Shown: positions 16,680 through 26,201, counted from the first letter of the stretch. The stretch is 64,000 bases of DNA from Fusobacterium ulcerans ATCC 49185 (GCF_900683735.1 NZ_LR215979.1:496001-560000), one strand, 5' to 3'. Numbers and translations are program-made. The notes: generated from the letters alone by a model not told the origin.

Positions 16680-17939
16680 TTACTTGTTGTTTTCTAAAAG
16701 ATCTTTGATTAGGAAATCAAAATCTTTATTTTTTATTATCTTATAAAATGCTCTGTTATCATCATTGACTTGTAATTTGATATCTTCTCCAGAGCTTTCT
16801 AAAATATTAAATATTTTCTTGAAATTTATCTGTTCTATATTTTGAAGTATAGTAAAACTTATCTCATCTTCATTTTTTACATTGATAATTTTTGCAGCCA
16901 GTCCATTTTCTTCAAATACATTTAGAACATAAAGAACAAGATCATAAGGAATATTATTATTCTCAGCAAGTTCTTTTACTGTAACTGGAGAAAGGTTATT
17001 TAAATATCTTCTTATAAGTTCTCTTATTACTATCATACCAGTGTATTCTTTAGATTTAAAACTTATACTATTTACATCATTAGAATGAGATTTTAAATCT
17101 TTATTTTGTAAAAAATATGATAAATGAGCTCCAAGGATAATGAAGAACCACATTATTTTCAGCCAGAAGAAGAAAATAAAGATGACAGAGAAACTTCCAT
17201 ATATCTTATTGTATGTAATAATCATTACTTGAAGGTGTATGAAAAAATATTGAAGTCCTGAAAAAAGTACTGATGTAAAAACTGCTGAAAAAAAAGCAGG
17301 AATTAATTTTACTTTAGTATTAGGTATAAGCATATACAATGCTGTAAAAAATAAAAATATACTAAGAGATGGTATTATCTGCAGGAAATATGGAGAGATA
17401 TCATAGATTCCTTCCAGTTTTTTTCCTATAATAACCATACCACCATTTATAGTAAGTATGAGCAATGGAAATAAAAGAAAGAAAGCAATATAATCAGTTA
17501 TTTTTCTCAATATCATTCTTGATTTTTCTACCTGCCATATATCATTGAATGATTTTTCGACAATGGAGAACATAGTAATCAAAGTCCATCCCAATGATAA
17601 AAATCCTATTCCAGCTAAAACTCCACTTCTTGCATTTTCCAAAAGATTTTCAGAAAATTGTACAAGGAAAGCAATCATTTCTTCATTCAAAGGAGAGTAT
17701 TTACTCAAATGAATGATAATACTTTCTGCTACTCCAAGCCAGCTTCCTAAACTGAATAAAATTGCAAATACAGGAACAAGAGAAAGAAGAGTATAAAAAC
17801 AAAGAGATGTAACCCAAAGGGCAGAGTTAGCTCTTTTATAATTTTCTAATGCTCTTTGGATACCAGAAATTATATTAGATATTTTTCCCTGCCTAGCTAC
17901 TTCCTTTAAAAAGTAAATTAATTTTCTTTTTATATTCAT
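16680..17939 (-). CDS. YihY/BrkB-family inner-membrane protein
   Basis: A 419-residue protein with six or so membrane helices in residues 30-285 and a soluble C-terminal part of about 130 residues with a winged-helix look (LSPVTVKELAENNNIPYDLV). The family signature is in ANSALWVTSLCFYTLLSLVP and in the segment GSFSVIFIFFFWLKIMWFF. Family members were once called ribonuclease BN, which is wrong for E. coli YihY; their function is not settled. The gene is the last of the htpX run and its stop is next to the bidirectional terminator. Confidence 0.88.
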   Translation of the reverse strand: MNIKRKLIYFLKEVARQGKISNIISGIQRALENYKRANSALWVTSLCFYTLLSLVPVFAILFSLGSWLGVAESIIIHLSKYSPLNEEMIAFLVQFSENLLENARSGVLAGIGFLSLGWTLITMFSIVEKSFNDIWQVEKSRMILRKITDYIAFFLLFPLLILTINGGMVIIGKKLEGIYDISPYFLQIIPSLSIFLFFTALYMLIPNTKVKLIPAFFSAVFTSVLFSGLQYFFIHLQVMIITYNKIYGSFSVIFIFFFWLKIMWFFIILGAHLSYFLQNKDLKSHSNDVNSISFKSKEYTGMIVIRELIRRYLNNLSPVTVKELAENNNIPYDLVLYVLNVFEENGLAAKIINVKNEDEISFTILQNIEQINFKKIFNILESSGEDIKLQVNDDNRAFYKIIKNKDFDFLIKDLLENNK

Positions 17940-17976
17940 AAATACTATTCCCCTCTTTTCCTTTTAAAATTATGTA

Positions 17977-18444
17977 CTATTCTTCAGATGTTTCTATTCT
18001 GTTATTTACTTCATCTATTTCATCAGTTCTTATTTTTTCTCCAATGGTAGTTACATCAGCTGTTACAAGAGAAACATCAGGTGCATTAAGATCTCTGTAA
18101 TTTAATTCAAAATCATCTTTTTTTATTGAATACACTGTAGAAAGTGTCATTGGAGATATTACATAATCTCCTACTCTTACAGCAACAGTTTTACCATCAG
18201 AATCTTTCATATAAAATGGATTTTCATGTGTACCAATATCTTGAAGAACTTTATTGTCTACTTGAATAGCTTTTATCTCTTTAAAGTCATCAATTTTCTT
18301 TTCCCCGATATAAGAAAAAACTGGAGAAGCACTAATTGGAATAAGAAGCTTTTCCATTATGTAATACTCTGGAATTATCTCTTTTGATAGTGTAATTGAA
18401 GCAGTTAAAGAAAAAACTGCAAGTGTAGCTAAGATTTTTTTCAT
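17977..18444 (-). CDS. Small exported protein of unknown function
   Basis: A 155-residue protein with a clear signal peptide (MKKILATLAVFSLTASITLS) and the ribosome site AGGAGGAAAA. The mature part is acidic and beta-rich, with no cysteine pairs or known motif that I can identify. It lies between htpX and yihY on the same strand, 37 bases before yihY, and so may be involved in envelope maintenance; this is inference from neighbourhood only. Confidence 0.7.
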   Translation of the reverse strand: MKKILATLAVFSLTASITLSKEIIPEYYIMEKLLIPISASPVFSYIGEKKIDDFKEIKAIQVDNKVLQDIGTHENPFYMKDSDGKTVAVRVGDYVISPMTLSTVYSIKKDDFELNYRDLNAPDVSLVTADVTTIGEKIRTDEIDEVNNRIETSEE

Positions 18445-18489
18445 TTTTCCTCCTGAAATATTTTAGTTGTATTTATTTTTTATAAGTAT

Positions 18490-19344
18490 TTAATAAACCA
18501 TTTCTTGAAGTCTTCTTATTCTTTCTTCAGTAGCTGGATGAGTACTGAAAAGAGAAGCCATTTTACTTCCTGTAAGAGGACTGACTATAAACATATTTTC
18601 AGTAGCTGGAGCAGCATTTCTCATAGGAATTCTTCTGCTGTAATCATCAAGCTTCCTCAATGCTCTGGCAAGATATAAAGGGTTCCCACTGACTTTTGCT
18701 CCAAATTCATCAGCCTTATATTCTCTGGTTCTAGATATAGCCATCTGTACAAGCATAGCAGCGATAGGAGCAAAGATAGCTACAGCAATCATTGCTAAAG
18801 GATTTCCTCCATCTCTATCATCACTTCTATTACTTCTTCCACCAAAGATAGCAGCCCATTTTGCCATATTAGCAAGGAAAGTTATAGCTCCTGCCATAGT
18901 AGCAGCAACAGTTCCTATTAAGATATCTCTATTATGTACATGACCTAATTCATGCCCAATGACTCCAGAAAGTTCATCTTCATCAACTATATCCATAAGT
19001 CCTCTTGTCACTGCAACAGCAGCATGACTTGGATTTCTTCCTGTAGCAAAAGCATTAGGTTGAGCTTCATTTAATATATATACCTTAGGCATAGGTATGT
19101 CAGCTTCTATAGCCAGCTTTTTTACCAGCTGATATAAGCGACTGTTTTCATCTACAGGTTGAGCTCCATACATAGATAAAACTATCTTATCGCTGAACCA
19201 GTATGAGATAAAGTTCATTACTCCTGCCATTATTAAAGCAAAAATAAGACCTTCTCTTCCAGCTACTGCATTTCCTATAAGCATAAGAATAAATGTCATA
19301 ACAGCCATTAATATAAAAGTTTTTAAAGTTTTCACTTTATTCAC
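18490..19344 (-). CDS. htpX: Membrane zinc metalloprotease HtpX
   Basis: A 284-residue inner-membrane protease of family M48 that degrades misfolded membrane proteins. The zinc-binding motif is in GVIGHELGHVHNRD near residue 137, and the third ligand glutamate in SRTREYKADEFGAKVSGNP near 207. Two N-terminal helices (residues 8-50) and two more after the active site (about 150-205) place the active site in the cytoplasm. The N-terminus MNKVKTLKTFILMAVMTFI and the final THPATEERIRRLQEM are typical. It is first in its operon. Confidence 0.95.
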   Translation of the reverse strand: MNKVKTLKTFILMAVMTFILMLIGNAVAGREGLIFALIMAGVMNFISYWFSDKIVLSMYGAQPVDENSRLYQLVKKLAIEADIPMPKVYILNEAQPNAFATGRNPSHAAVAVTRGLMDIVDEDELSGVIGHELGHVHNRDILIGTVAATMAGAITFLANMAKWAAIFGGRSNRSDDRDGGNPLAMIAVAIFAPIAAMLVQMAISRTREYKADEFGAKVSGNPLYLARALRKLDDYSRRIPMRNAAPATENMFIVSPLTGSKMASLFSTHPATEERIRRLQEMVY

Positions 19345-19448
19345 TCCTTTTTCTTTTTTGATTTTAGTTTACTATATTATATCACTATCTAGTTCTAAAA
19401 TAACATATTATTTTTTTTCTGTCAAAATTTAGAAATTTTATCTATCTG

Positions 19449-19477
19449 TTGAATAAAAAGGAAAATTTGAGTATAAT
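19449..19477 (+). promoter_or_regulatory. Promoter of the ppx-sel operon
   Basis: -35 box TTGAAT (19449-19454), a 17-base spacer and a perfect -10 box TATAAT (19472-19477) precede the first gene of the selenium operon by about 60 bases. Confidence 0.6.
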
Positions 19478-19535
19478 CTATAATAGGGAGAAGTAGGTAA
19501 TATCTTTAAAATCTTATAAAATGAGAGGCAGGAAA

Positions 19536-20726
19536 ATGGCAGATAAAAATGGCAGGTACACAAAAGGAATAATTGATATAGGAACAAATTCATGCAGATT
19601 ATTTATTGCTGAAGTTTTAAAAAATGAAAAGGGAATAAATATTTTAAATGAATTAGTAAAAGAGGTAGAAATTGTAAAACTTGGAGAAGGTGTAAATCAA
19701 AATCATTATCTCAAAGAGGAAGCAATAGAAAGAACTATTCAGTGCTTGAAAAAATATAAGAAAACAGCAGATGAATATGAAGTGAAAGAATTAAAAGCTT
19801 TTGCTACATCAGCAACAAGAGATGCAGAAAATAGAGAGATATTTCTAAAAAAAGTAGAAGATTTAGGAATTGAAATAAAATGTATTTCTGGAGAAGAGGA
19901 AGCAGGGTTGAATTTTCTTGGAAATTCATTGGTATTTGATGAAAGGATATTAGTTGTAGATATAGGTGGTGGAAGTACTGAGTTCACCCTTGGAAAAAAT
20001 GATAAAATTGATTTTATAAAAAGTATAGATATTGGTGCAGTGAGAGCCACAGAAAAATTTTTCTCTCAAGAAAATTATTCTGAAGAAAATATAGAAAAAT
20101 GTATAGAATGGGTAAAAGAAAATATTCAAGAAATAAAAAAAATAAAAAATGAAAAATTTAGAACTGTAGGAGTAGCAGGAACAGCTACTACACAAATATC
20201 AGTGAAAAAGAAAATGGAAATATATAATAGTCAGGAAGTACATATGTCTGAAATATCTGTTAAAGAATTAAAAGATAATTTAAGACTTTTTATTTCAAAA
20301 AATTTAGAAGAAAGAAAAGAGATAATAGGACTTGAACCTAAAAGAGCAGATGTAATAATAGCAGGAACAATCATTTTAATAACAATTTTAAAGGAATTAA
20401 ATAAAGATGAGATAATTGTTTCTGAATCAGATAATTTGACAGGAGCTATGATAAAGGAGGAAAAAATGAGTGAAAGGCTTGAGTGGATACTTGAAGCTTA
20501 TGAGAGTTTTAGAAGGTCTTCTGAAAGAAGATTGGTAGCAGGGAATATTTTTGACTATTTCATGCAGGACTTCAGAGGGGAAATAAGTGATGCCTATGAT
20601 CCTGCAACAAAAGAAGAGATAAAAGAGGATATCAAAGAGATGGCTGATATCATATATAATGAAGAGGATAAGCATAAAAGAGAGTTTTTGGTAAAAATTC
20701 TGGTAAATATAGTAAAAATGCTTTAG
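19536..20726 (+). CDS. Ppx/GppA-family exopolyphosphatase
   Basis: A 396-residue enzyme of the ASKHA fold that removes phosphate from polyphosphate or from pppGpp. The two nucleotide motifs are GIIDIGTNSCRLFIAEV near residue 10 and ILVVDIGGGSTEFTLGKN near 135; ISGEEEAGLNFLG lies between. The C-terminal 100 residues are a separate charged helical segment. I use the ATG at 19536 close to GAGGCAGG; an ATG at 19521 lacks a ribosome site. The gene is followed by selD after 51 bases without a terminator, so it is the first gene of the sel operon, with no known functional reason. Confidence 0.88.
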   Translation: MADKNGRYTKGIIDIGTNSCRLFIAEVLKNEKGINILNELVKEVEIVKLGEGVNQNHYLKEEAIERTIQCLKKYKKTADEYEVKELKAFATSATRDAENREIFLKKVEDLGIEIKCISGEEEAGLNFLGNSLVFDERILVVDIGGGSTEFTLGKNDKIDFIKSIDIGAVRATEKFFSQENYSEENIEKCIEWVKENIQEIKKIKNEKFRTVGVAGTATTQISVKKKMEIYNSQEVHMSEISVKELKDNLRLFISKNLEERKEIIGLEPKRADVIIAGTIILITILKELNKDEIIVSESDNLTGAMIKEEKMSERLEWILEAYESFRRSSERRLVAGNIFDYFMQDFRGEISDAYDPATKEEIKEDIKEMADIIYNEEDKHKREFLVKILVNIVKML

Positions 20727-20777
20727 TAAATATAAATAAGATATTTTAATTCCATATAAAATGCAGGAGGTGAAAAA

Positions 20778-21806
20778 ATGAAAAAATTGTATTTAGATAG
20801 ATGTTCTATAGGTGGTTGAGCCAGTAAAATAGGACCAGAGGTCTTAAGTGAAATACTTTCAAAACTTCCAAGTGTGGAAGATAAAAATTTAATAGTAGGG
20901 TTTGATAAATCAGATGATGCAGCAGTATATAAGCTTACTGATGATATAGCCATGATACAGACTTTGGATTTTTTTACTCCTATGGTAGATGATCCTTATG
21001 TCTTTGGACAAATAGCAGCAGCTAATTCATTGAGTGATGTATATGCTATGGGAGGAGTTCCCAAGACGGCAATGAATATAGTGTGTTTTCCTGAAAAAAT
21101 GGATATAGATATCCTTGGAGAAATATTAAGAGGTGGAGCTGAAAAAGTTGCAGAAGCAGGAGCTGTCCTAAGTGGTGGACACTCTATACATGACCCTGAA
21201 ATAAAATACGGACTGTCAGTTACAGGAATTGCTCACCCAGATAAAATATTAAAAAATCATGGATGTGAAACTGGAGATATTCTTATATGTACAAAGTCTT
21301 TAGGAACTGGAATAGTCACAACAGCTTCAAAAGTAGGACTTGCCAGTGAAAGAGCTTTAAAAGAATCAATAGAAAATATGACTGCTTTAAATAAATATGC
21401 AGGAGAGATTATAGTAAAATATCCTGTTACTGCATGTACTGATATAACTGGATTTGGATTTTTAGGACATTCTTTTGAAATGGCTGAAAATTCTGAGAAA
21501 ACATTGATTTTTGAATCTGAGTTTATTCCTTTTATAGAAGAAGCAAAAGGATATGCAAAGGATTTTCTTATAACAAGTGGTGGGCAGAAGAATAGAAACT
21601 ATGTACAGGAACACGTAGAATTTCAAAATATTCCTTTATGGATGCAGGAAATACTTCTTGATCCACAAACTTCAGGAGGATTATTATTTTCTATAAAAAA
21701 AGAGTATGTAAAAAAATTAATGGAAGAATTTGAATCTAAAAATATAAAAGCACATATAGTTGGAAGTGTTGCTGATAAGAGAGATAAATTTATTATTGTG
21801 AGGTAG
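20778..21806 (+). CDS. selD: Selenide, water dikinase, a selenoprotein (in-frame UGA)
   Basis: SelD makes selenophosphate from selenide and ATP. The real start is the ATG at 20778, after GGAGGTG; reading through the TGA at 20817-20819 gives 342 residues beginning MKKLYLDRCSIGG-Sec-ASKIGP. Sec-14 takes the place of the catalytic Cys of E. coli SelD, and the Lys three residues later is conserved. A SECIS-like hairpin follows the UGA. The rest is standard: VGFDKSDDAAV, DIAMIQTLDFFTP, ADGFGL-like TDITGFGFLGH and LDPQTSGGLL. A conventional gene call would begin inside the protein and miss the first 32 residues. selA follows 5 bases later. Confidence 0.95.
20817..20846 (+). promoter_or_regulatory. 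Sec UGA codon and SECIS-like hairpin in selD
   Basis: After the TGA (20817-20819) and a short spacer, AGGACC-AGA-GGTCTT can form a stem (20831-20845, one G-U pair) with a G in its small loop. Position and loop fit the bacterial SECIS that SelB binds directly downstream of the UGA. Confidence 0.75.
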
Positions 21807-21811
21807 CCATT

Positions 21812-23182
21812 ATGGAGAAAAATCTGTTTCAAAAACTTCCTAAAGTAGATATTCTTATGAAAAGTGAAAAGCTGGAAGAGATAAGCAAAAATTTAAGTTA
21901 TCATAATTATTACCAGGCTGTGAAAGATGGAATAGAATTTTTTAGAAATAAAATAAAAAACAGAGAGATAAATGATTTTACAGAAGATGAAGTAATTTTA
22001 AAAATAAAAGAATTCTCAGGAATTAAAAATAAACCAAATTTAAGAAGAGTGATAAATGGTACTGGAACTATAATTCATACTAATTTAGGACGTTCTATTT
22101 TTAATAAAAAAATAGCTGAAGATTTAGAAGAAATACTTGTAAATTACAGTAACCTTGAATATGATCTGGAAACTGGGAGCAGAGGAAGCAGATATTCTCA
22201 TATAGAAAAGTTGATATGTGATATAACAGGCGCAGAGGGAGCGTTAATAGTAAATAATAATGCTGCTGCTGTTATTTTGTGTCTCAATGAATTTGCTGAT
22301 GGTAAAAATACAGTTGTATCAAGAGGAGAACTAGTTGAAATTGGAGGGTCTTTTAGAATACCTGAAATAATGAAATTAGCTGGAACAACATTAAAAGAAG
22401 TGGGAACAACAAATAAAACTCATATTTTTGATTATGAAAATAATATAGATGAAGAAACTGCTGTTTTATTAAAAGTTCACACATCTAATTTTAAGATAAT
22501 AGGTTTTACAGAGGGAGCAGATAAAAAAGATATAGCTGAACTTGGGAAAAAATATGAGATATTAACAATGGAAGATCTTGGAAGTGGTGTATTAGTAGAT
22601 TTTTCAAAATATGGAGTACCTAAGGAGCCAACTATACAAGAGAGCTTAAAATCTGGAATTGATATAGTCACTGTAAGTGGAGATAAGCTTCTGGGAGGAC
22701 CTCAATGTGGAATAATCTTAGGAAAGAAACCACTTATAGAAAGATTAAAAAAGAATCAATACTTGAGAGCTTTTAGAGTGAATAAAATAACTATTTCCAT
22801 ACTTGAAAATATTTTTCAATATTATAAAGATGAAAGAGAAGCTGTAAAAGAAATTCCTATTTTAAATATGATAACAGAAGAAAAGGAAAAAGTATTAGAA
22901 AGAGCAGAAAAGCTGTCAGCTATGCTTAAAGAAAGAAATATAGAAAACAATATAATTGAAACAGAATCTAAAATAGGCGGTGGATCAATGCCAGAAGAAA
23001 CAGTGGAAAGCTATGCCATCTGTTTTAACGGAGATGCTGTTTTACTGGAGAAGAGATTCAGAGGAAATGATATTCCTATAATAGGAAGAATAAAGAATGG
23101 TTATTTTATTTTAGATGTAAAAACACTGAGAGAAAAAGATTTTGAAGAAATATTAGGGGCGGCTGAAAGGATATTTCTATGA
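21812..23182 (+). CDS. selA: L-seryl-tRNA(Sec) selenium transferase
   Basis: A 456-residue PLP enzyme that converts Ser-tRNA(Sec) to Sec-tRNA(Sec) with selenophosphate. The N-terminal helical domain (about residues 1-75, LPKVDILMKSEKLEEISKN) binds tRNA; the PLP lysine is Lys292 in TVSGDKLLGGPQCGI. Also present are NGTGTIIHTNLGRS near residue 85 and MEDLGSGVLVDFSKYG near 255. It lies between selD and selB and its stop overlaps the selB start in ATGA, showing translational coupling. Confidence 0.96.
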   Translation: MEKNLFQKLPKVDILMKSEKLEEISKNLSYHNYYQAVKDGIEFFRNKIKNREINDFTEDEVILKIKEFSGIKNKPNLRRVINGTGTIIHTNLGRSIFNKKIAEDLEEILVNYSNLEYDLETGSRGSRYSHIEKLICDITGAEGALIVNNNAAAVILCLNEFADGKNTVVSRGELVEIGGSFRIPEIMKLAGTTLKEVGTTNKTHIFDYENNIDEETAVLLKVHTSNFKIIGFTEGADKKDIAELGKKYEILTMEDLGSGVLVDFSKYGVPKEPTIQESLKSGIDIVTVSGDKLLGGPQCGIILGKKPLIERLKKNQYLRAFRVNKITISILENIFQYYKDEREAVKEIPILNMITEEKEKVLERAEKLSAMLKERNIENNIIETESKIGGGSMPEETVESYAICFNGDAVLLEKRFRGNDIPIIGRIKNGYFILDVKTLREKDFEEILGAAERIFL

Positions 23183-25056
23183 GAAATATAATAATAGGTA
23201 CAGCTGGTCATATTGACCATGGGAAAACAACTGTTGTGAAAGGATTGACTGGAAAGAATACTGATACTCTTCCAGAAGAAAAGTCAAGAGGAATGACAAT
23301 AGATTTAGGGTTTGCCTTTTTTACTTTGAGTAATGGAAGAAAAGCTGGAATAGTAGATGTTCCTGGACATGAAAAATTTATAAAAAACATGACAGCAGGC
23401 GTTACTGGAATAGATATAATTCTTTTTGTTATAGCTTGTGATGATGGAATTAAGCCACAAACTTTGGAGCATGCTGACATTATAAAAATATTAGGTGTAA
23501 GAAATGGATTGATTCTTCTTACTAAGAGAGATTTAGTAGATGAAGCTAGAGCCACTGAAGTAAAAAAAGATGTAAGAGAGCTTTTTAAAAATTCATATTT
23601 AGAGAATAGTGTGATATTGGAGATATCTGATAAAGATATACAAAGTTTTGAAAAATTAAAAGAAGTATTAGAAAAAGAAATATTGAAAATAGAAGACTCT
23701 AAAGATGACATCAGAGATTTCAGAATGGATATAGATAGGGTATTTTCTGTAAAAGGTTTTGGAACAGTAATTACAGGGACTTCAAAGAATAGTAAAATAT
23801 CTGTTGGAGATACTATGATGATTTATCCTCAGCAAAAAGAAGTGAAGATAAAGGGAATAGAAAATCATGGAAATAAAGTGGAAACCTTAGAAGCAGGGAA
23901 TAGATGTGCTTTGAATATAAATATAGATCCTAAAGAGATAAAAAGAGGAAACATTATAGCTAAAAAAGATTCTCTTATTATTTCTAATAGAATAGATTGT
24001 GTTTTTACTCTTTTAAAAAGAAGCAGTAATTTTAAAAATAATCAAAGAGTAAGAATAAATATTGGCACAGAAGAACTCATAGGAAGAGTAAAAATATTCC
24101 TTCAAGATGAGATATCCTCAGGAGATAAAAAATTTGTACAAATAGAGCTTGAGAAAGAATCAGCTTTTTCTGCAGGAGATGTAGGAATAGTCAGAAGCTT
24201 TTCTCCAGTAAATACTATTGGAGGAGTAGAAATAATAAATATTCCTGAAGAAAGAAAAAAAAGAAAAGACTTAAAATACTTAGAAAGATTAGAGATTCTT
24301 TCATCTAAAAATAAACATAAAAAAATAGAGAATCTGGTATTAAACAGTAAAGATGTCTTTGTAGATAAAGGAAGTATATCACTTCTTTTGGGAGAAAAAA
24401 TAACAGAAACAGAAATGAAAGACTCTCCAAATACAGAGAAAGTATCTGAGGATATTTATGTAAATACTATTAAGCTGGAAAATTTAAAAAATGAAATCTT
24501 AGAATATGTAGAACAATATCATCAAAAATATCCATTATCTGTTGGAGTAAAAAGATCAGAGCTAAAAAATAGATTTTTTGAAAATTATTCAATAAAGGTG
24601 TATAATATAGCTCTAGAGTATTTTAGAAAAAAAGATATTATTACAATATCAGAAGAATATATTTTTAAAAAAGGTTTTAGAATAAAATTAAATAAAGAGC
24701 AGAAAAAAATGAAGGAAGATATATTTTCACTATATAAAAAAAGTGGATTTATTCCACAGCAAATAGAAGATATAAGAAAAATATTTGAAGATAGAAATCT
24801 TTTTTCAGAAATTCACTCATATATGCTTTATAATTCTTTTATTATAGGGTTAGGAGAAAAAAACTTTATGCTTAGAGGATTTTTTGCAGAAAGTGAAAAA
24901 AAGATAAAGGAATATCTTGAAGAAAATGGGAAAATAACTTTAGCAGAAGCTAGAGATCTATTTAAAGTTAGTAGAAAATCAATTCTTTTAATATTGGAAA
25001 AATTAGATGAAAATGGAGTAACAAAAAGAATTGATGAATATAGGGTTTTAAAATGA
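23179..25056 (+). CDS. selB: Selenocysteine-specific elongation factor
   Basis: A 625-residue translation GTPase that carries Sec-tRNA(Sec) to UGA codons by binding the SECIS hairpin. Residues 1-170 are the G domain: GTAGHIDHGKTTVVKG, SRGMTIDLGFAFF, DVPGHEKFIKNM and TKRDLVDE. Domains 2 and 3 follow, then from about residue 380 the winged-helix repeats that bind the mRNA (ending LAEARDLFKVSRKSILLILE). The length matches E. coli SelB (614). It overlaps selA at ATGA and is followed by yedF. Confidence 0.96.
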   Translation: MRNIIIGTAGHIDHGKTTVVKGLTGKNTDTLPEEKSRGMTIDLGFAFFTLSNGRKAGIVDVPGHEKFIKNMTAGVTGIDIILFVIACDDGIKPQTLEHADIIKILGVRNGLILLTKRDLVDEARATEVKKDVRELFKNSYLENSVILEISDKDIQSFEKLKEVLEKEILKIEDSKDDIRDFRMDIDRVFSVKGFGTVITGTSKNSKISVGDTMMIYPQQKEVKIKGIENHGNKVETLEAGNRCALNINIDPKEIKRGNIIAKKDSLIISNRIDCVFTLLKRSSNFKNNQRVRINIGTEELIGRVKIFLQDEISSGDKKFVQIELEKESAFSAGDVGIVRSFSPVNTIGGVEIINIPEERKKRKDLKYLERLEILSSKNKHKKIENLVLNSKDVFVDKGSISLLLGEKITETEMKDSPNTEKVSEDIYVNTIKLENLKNEILEYVEQYHQKYPLSVGVKRSELKNRFFENYSIKVYNIALEYFRKKDIITISEEYIFKKGFRIKLNKEQKKMKEDIFSLYKKSGFIPQQIEDIRKIFEDRNLFSEIHSYMLYNSFIIGLGEKNFMLRGFFAESEKKIKEYLEENGKITLAEARDLFKVSRKSILLILEKLDENGVTKRIDEYRVLK

Positions 25057-25076
25057 ATATATCAGGAGGTAATATC

Positions 25077-25652
25077 ATGATAAAAGTTAATGCAGTAGGA
25101 CAAACTTGTCCAATTCCTATTATAATGACAAAGAATGCTTTGAAAGATATAGAAGAAGGAGAAGTGGAAGTATTAGTTGATAATAAAATATCTCTTGAGA
25201 ATCTTCAAAAAATGTCAAAAGAAATGGGTTATGACTACAGTATTGCTGAAACTGGTGAAGTTTTTAAAATAGTTATCAATAAAATAAAAGAAGAAGTAGA
25301 AGAATTTGAAGATGAAGATAATACAGTTGTTGTAATAGATTCTATGTACATGGGAAAAGGCGATCCTGAACTTGGAAGAATACTCATGAAAGGGTTTATC
25401 TATACTCTTACTGAGGTGGAAGTTCTTCCTAAGACTGTAATTTTCTATAATGAAGGAGTAAAACTTGCTGTTGAAAATTCTGAAAGTTTAAAAGATTTGA
25501 AAAATCTTGAAGAAAGAGGAGTAGAGATACTTTGCTGTGGAACATGTGTTAATTTTTATGGGTTGACAGATGAGGTAAAAATTGGTACTATAACTAATAT
25601 GTATAATATAGTGAATAAACAGCTGTATGCAAGAAGGATAATAAAACCATGA
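25077..25652 (+). CDS. yedF: Sulfurtransferase-like selenium metabolism protein YedF
   Basis: A 191-residue two-domain protein. Residues 1-70 are a TusA-like domain with the conserved CPIP (VNAVGQTCPIPIIMTKNAL); residues 80-190 are a DsrE-like domain with a possible second active cysteine pair in ILCCGTCVNFYGL. YedF proteins occur mainly in selenium-using bacteria and are thought to handle selenium or sulfur carried on cysteine; a defined reaction has not been shown to my knowledge. The start at 25077 follows CAGGAGGT; an ATG at 25053 inside selB's end is less likely. Its stop overlaps the next gene. Confidence 0.92.
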   Translation: MIKVNAVGQTCPIPIIMTKNALKDIEEGEVEVLVDNKISLENLQKMSKEMGYDYSIAETGEVFKIVINKIKEEVEEFEDEDNTVVVIDSMYMGKGDPELGRILMKGFIYTLTEVEVLPKTVIFYNEGVKLAVENSESLKDLKNLEERGVEILCCGTCVNFYGLTDEVKIGTITNMYNIVNKQLYARRIIKP

Positions 25653-25915
25653 TGAAAGAGGAAAAGTTTTTTTTACTTACTGCAGATTCTACACATCTTA
25701 TAATAAAAAGTGAAAAAATACTTAAAGAAAATGGGATAGAATGTAGAATAATTCCACTTCCTTCTGAGGTAAAAGCAACTTGTGGTCTTTCAATAAGAAC
25801 AGATATTGAAAATAAAGATATAGTTGATGAAATACTTAAATTTAATGGAATAGAATTGGATGGATATAGTGTAATAAAAACAGGATTAAAAAAGCATATA
25901 GAAAAATTAAATTAA
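25649..25915 (+). CDS. DUF3343 protein of the selenium operon
   Basis: An 88-residue protein (MMKEEKFFLLTADSTHLIIK...) with the segment LPSEVKATCGLSIRT, in which the single cysteine lies before a Gly, as in DUF3343 proteins (putative Se/S carriers). The start overlaps the yedF stop in ATGA, and it is followed 11 bases later by the tRNA-Sec gene. DUF3343 genes commonly accompany yedF and selenium genes. A role as an intermediate carrier of selenium is an inference from that company. Confidence 0.88.
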   Translation: MMKEEKFFLLTADSTHLIIKSEKILKENGIECRIIPLPSEVKATCGLSIRTDIENKDIVDEILKFNGIELDGYSVIKTGLKKHIEKLN

Positions 25916-25926
25916 CAAGAGTAAAT

Positions 25927-26021
25927 GGTGGCGGAGGAAAACTGGTGTTTTCAGCAGTCTTCAAAACTGTCGTGGTGGCTGAAAAGTCATTGGTAGGTTC
26001 GATTCCTACACGCTACCGCCA
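25927..26021 (+). tRNA. selC: tRNA-Sec (anticodon TCA)
   Basis: A 95-base tRNA with encoded CCA and the anticodon TCA at 25961-25963. It has the traits that set tRNA-Sec apart: an 8-bp acceptor arm (GGTGGCGG with ACGCTACC, with one G-U and a mismatch at the last pair), a 6-bp D stem with 4-base loop (GAAAAC-TGGT-GTTTTC) and a long extra arm. The T arm is GTAGG-TTCGATT-CCTAC. It is the last element of the sel operon and is followed by a terminator. Confidence 0.97.
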
Positions 26022-26038
26022 TAAACAAAAATATATTA

Positions 26039-26082
26039 AAGCTGGGTGGAAATAAAATGATTTCTCCCAGCTTGTTTTTTAT
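26039..26082 (+). terminator. Terminator of the sel operon
   Basis: AAGCTGGG pairs with CCCAGCTT, with a further inner GAAAT/ATTTC stem, followed by GTTTTTT. It closes the ppx-selDAB-yedF-DUF3343-selC transcript. Confidence 0.9.
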
Positions 26083-26173
26083 TTAAAAAAATGATATACT
26101 TATAAATGAATATAGTTAAAAGTGACTTGAATTGGTTTTGTAACCCTGTATATTTTTAGAAAAATTAATAGTT

Positions 26174-26201
26174 TGAAAAATATAAAAAATGGGTTATAAT
26201 A
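26174..26201 (+). promoter_or_regulatory. Promoter of uvrA
   Basis: -35 box TTGAAA (26174-26179), a 16-base spacer and -10 box TATAAT (26196-26201) precede uvrA by 47 bases. I saw no clear LexA-like site. Confidence 0.55.

Noticed and set aside
20778-20873. selD seen as a truncated or frameshifted gene because of the in-frame TGA
   Set aside because: The TGA sits at the catalytic position, a SECIS-like stem follows, and the whole Sec decoding set is present, so it is read as selenocysteine.
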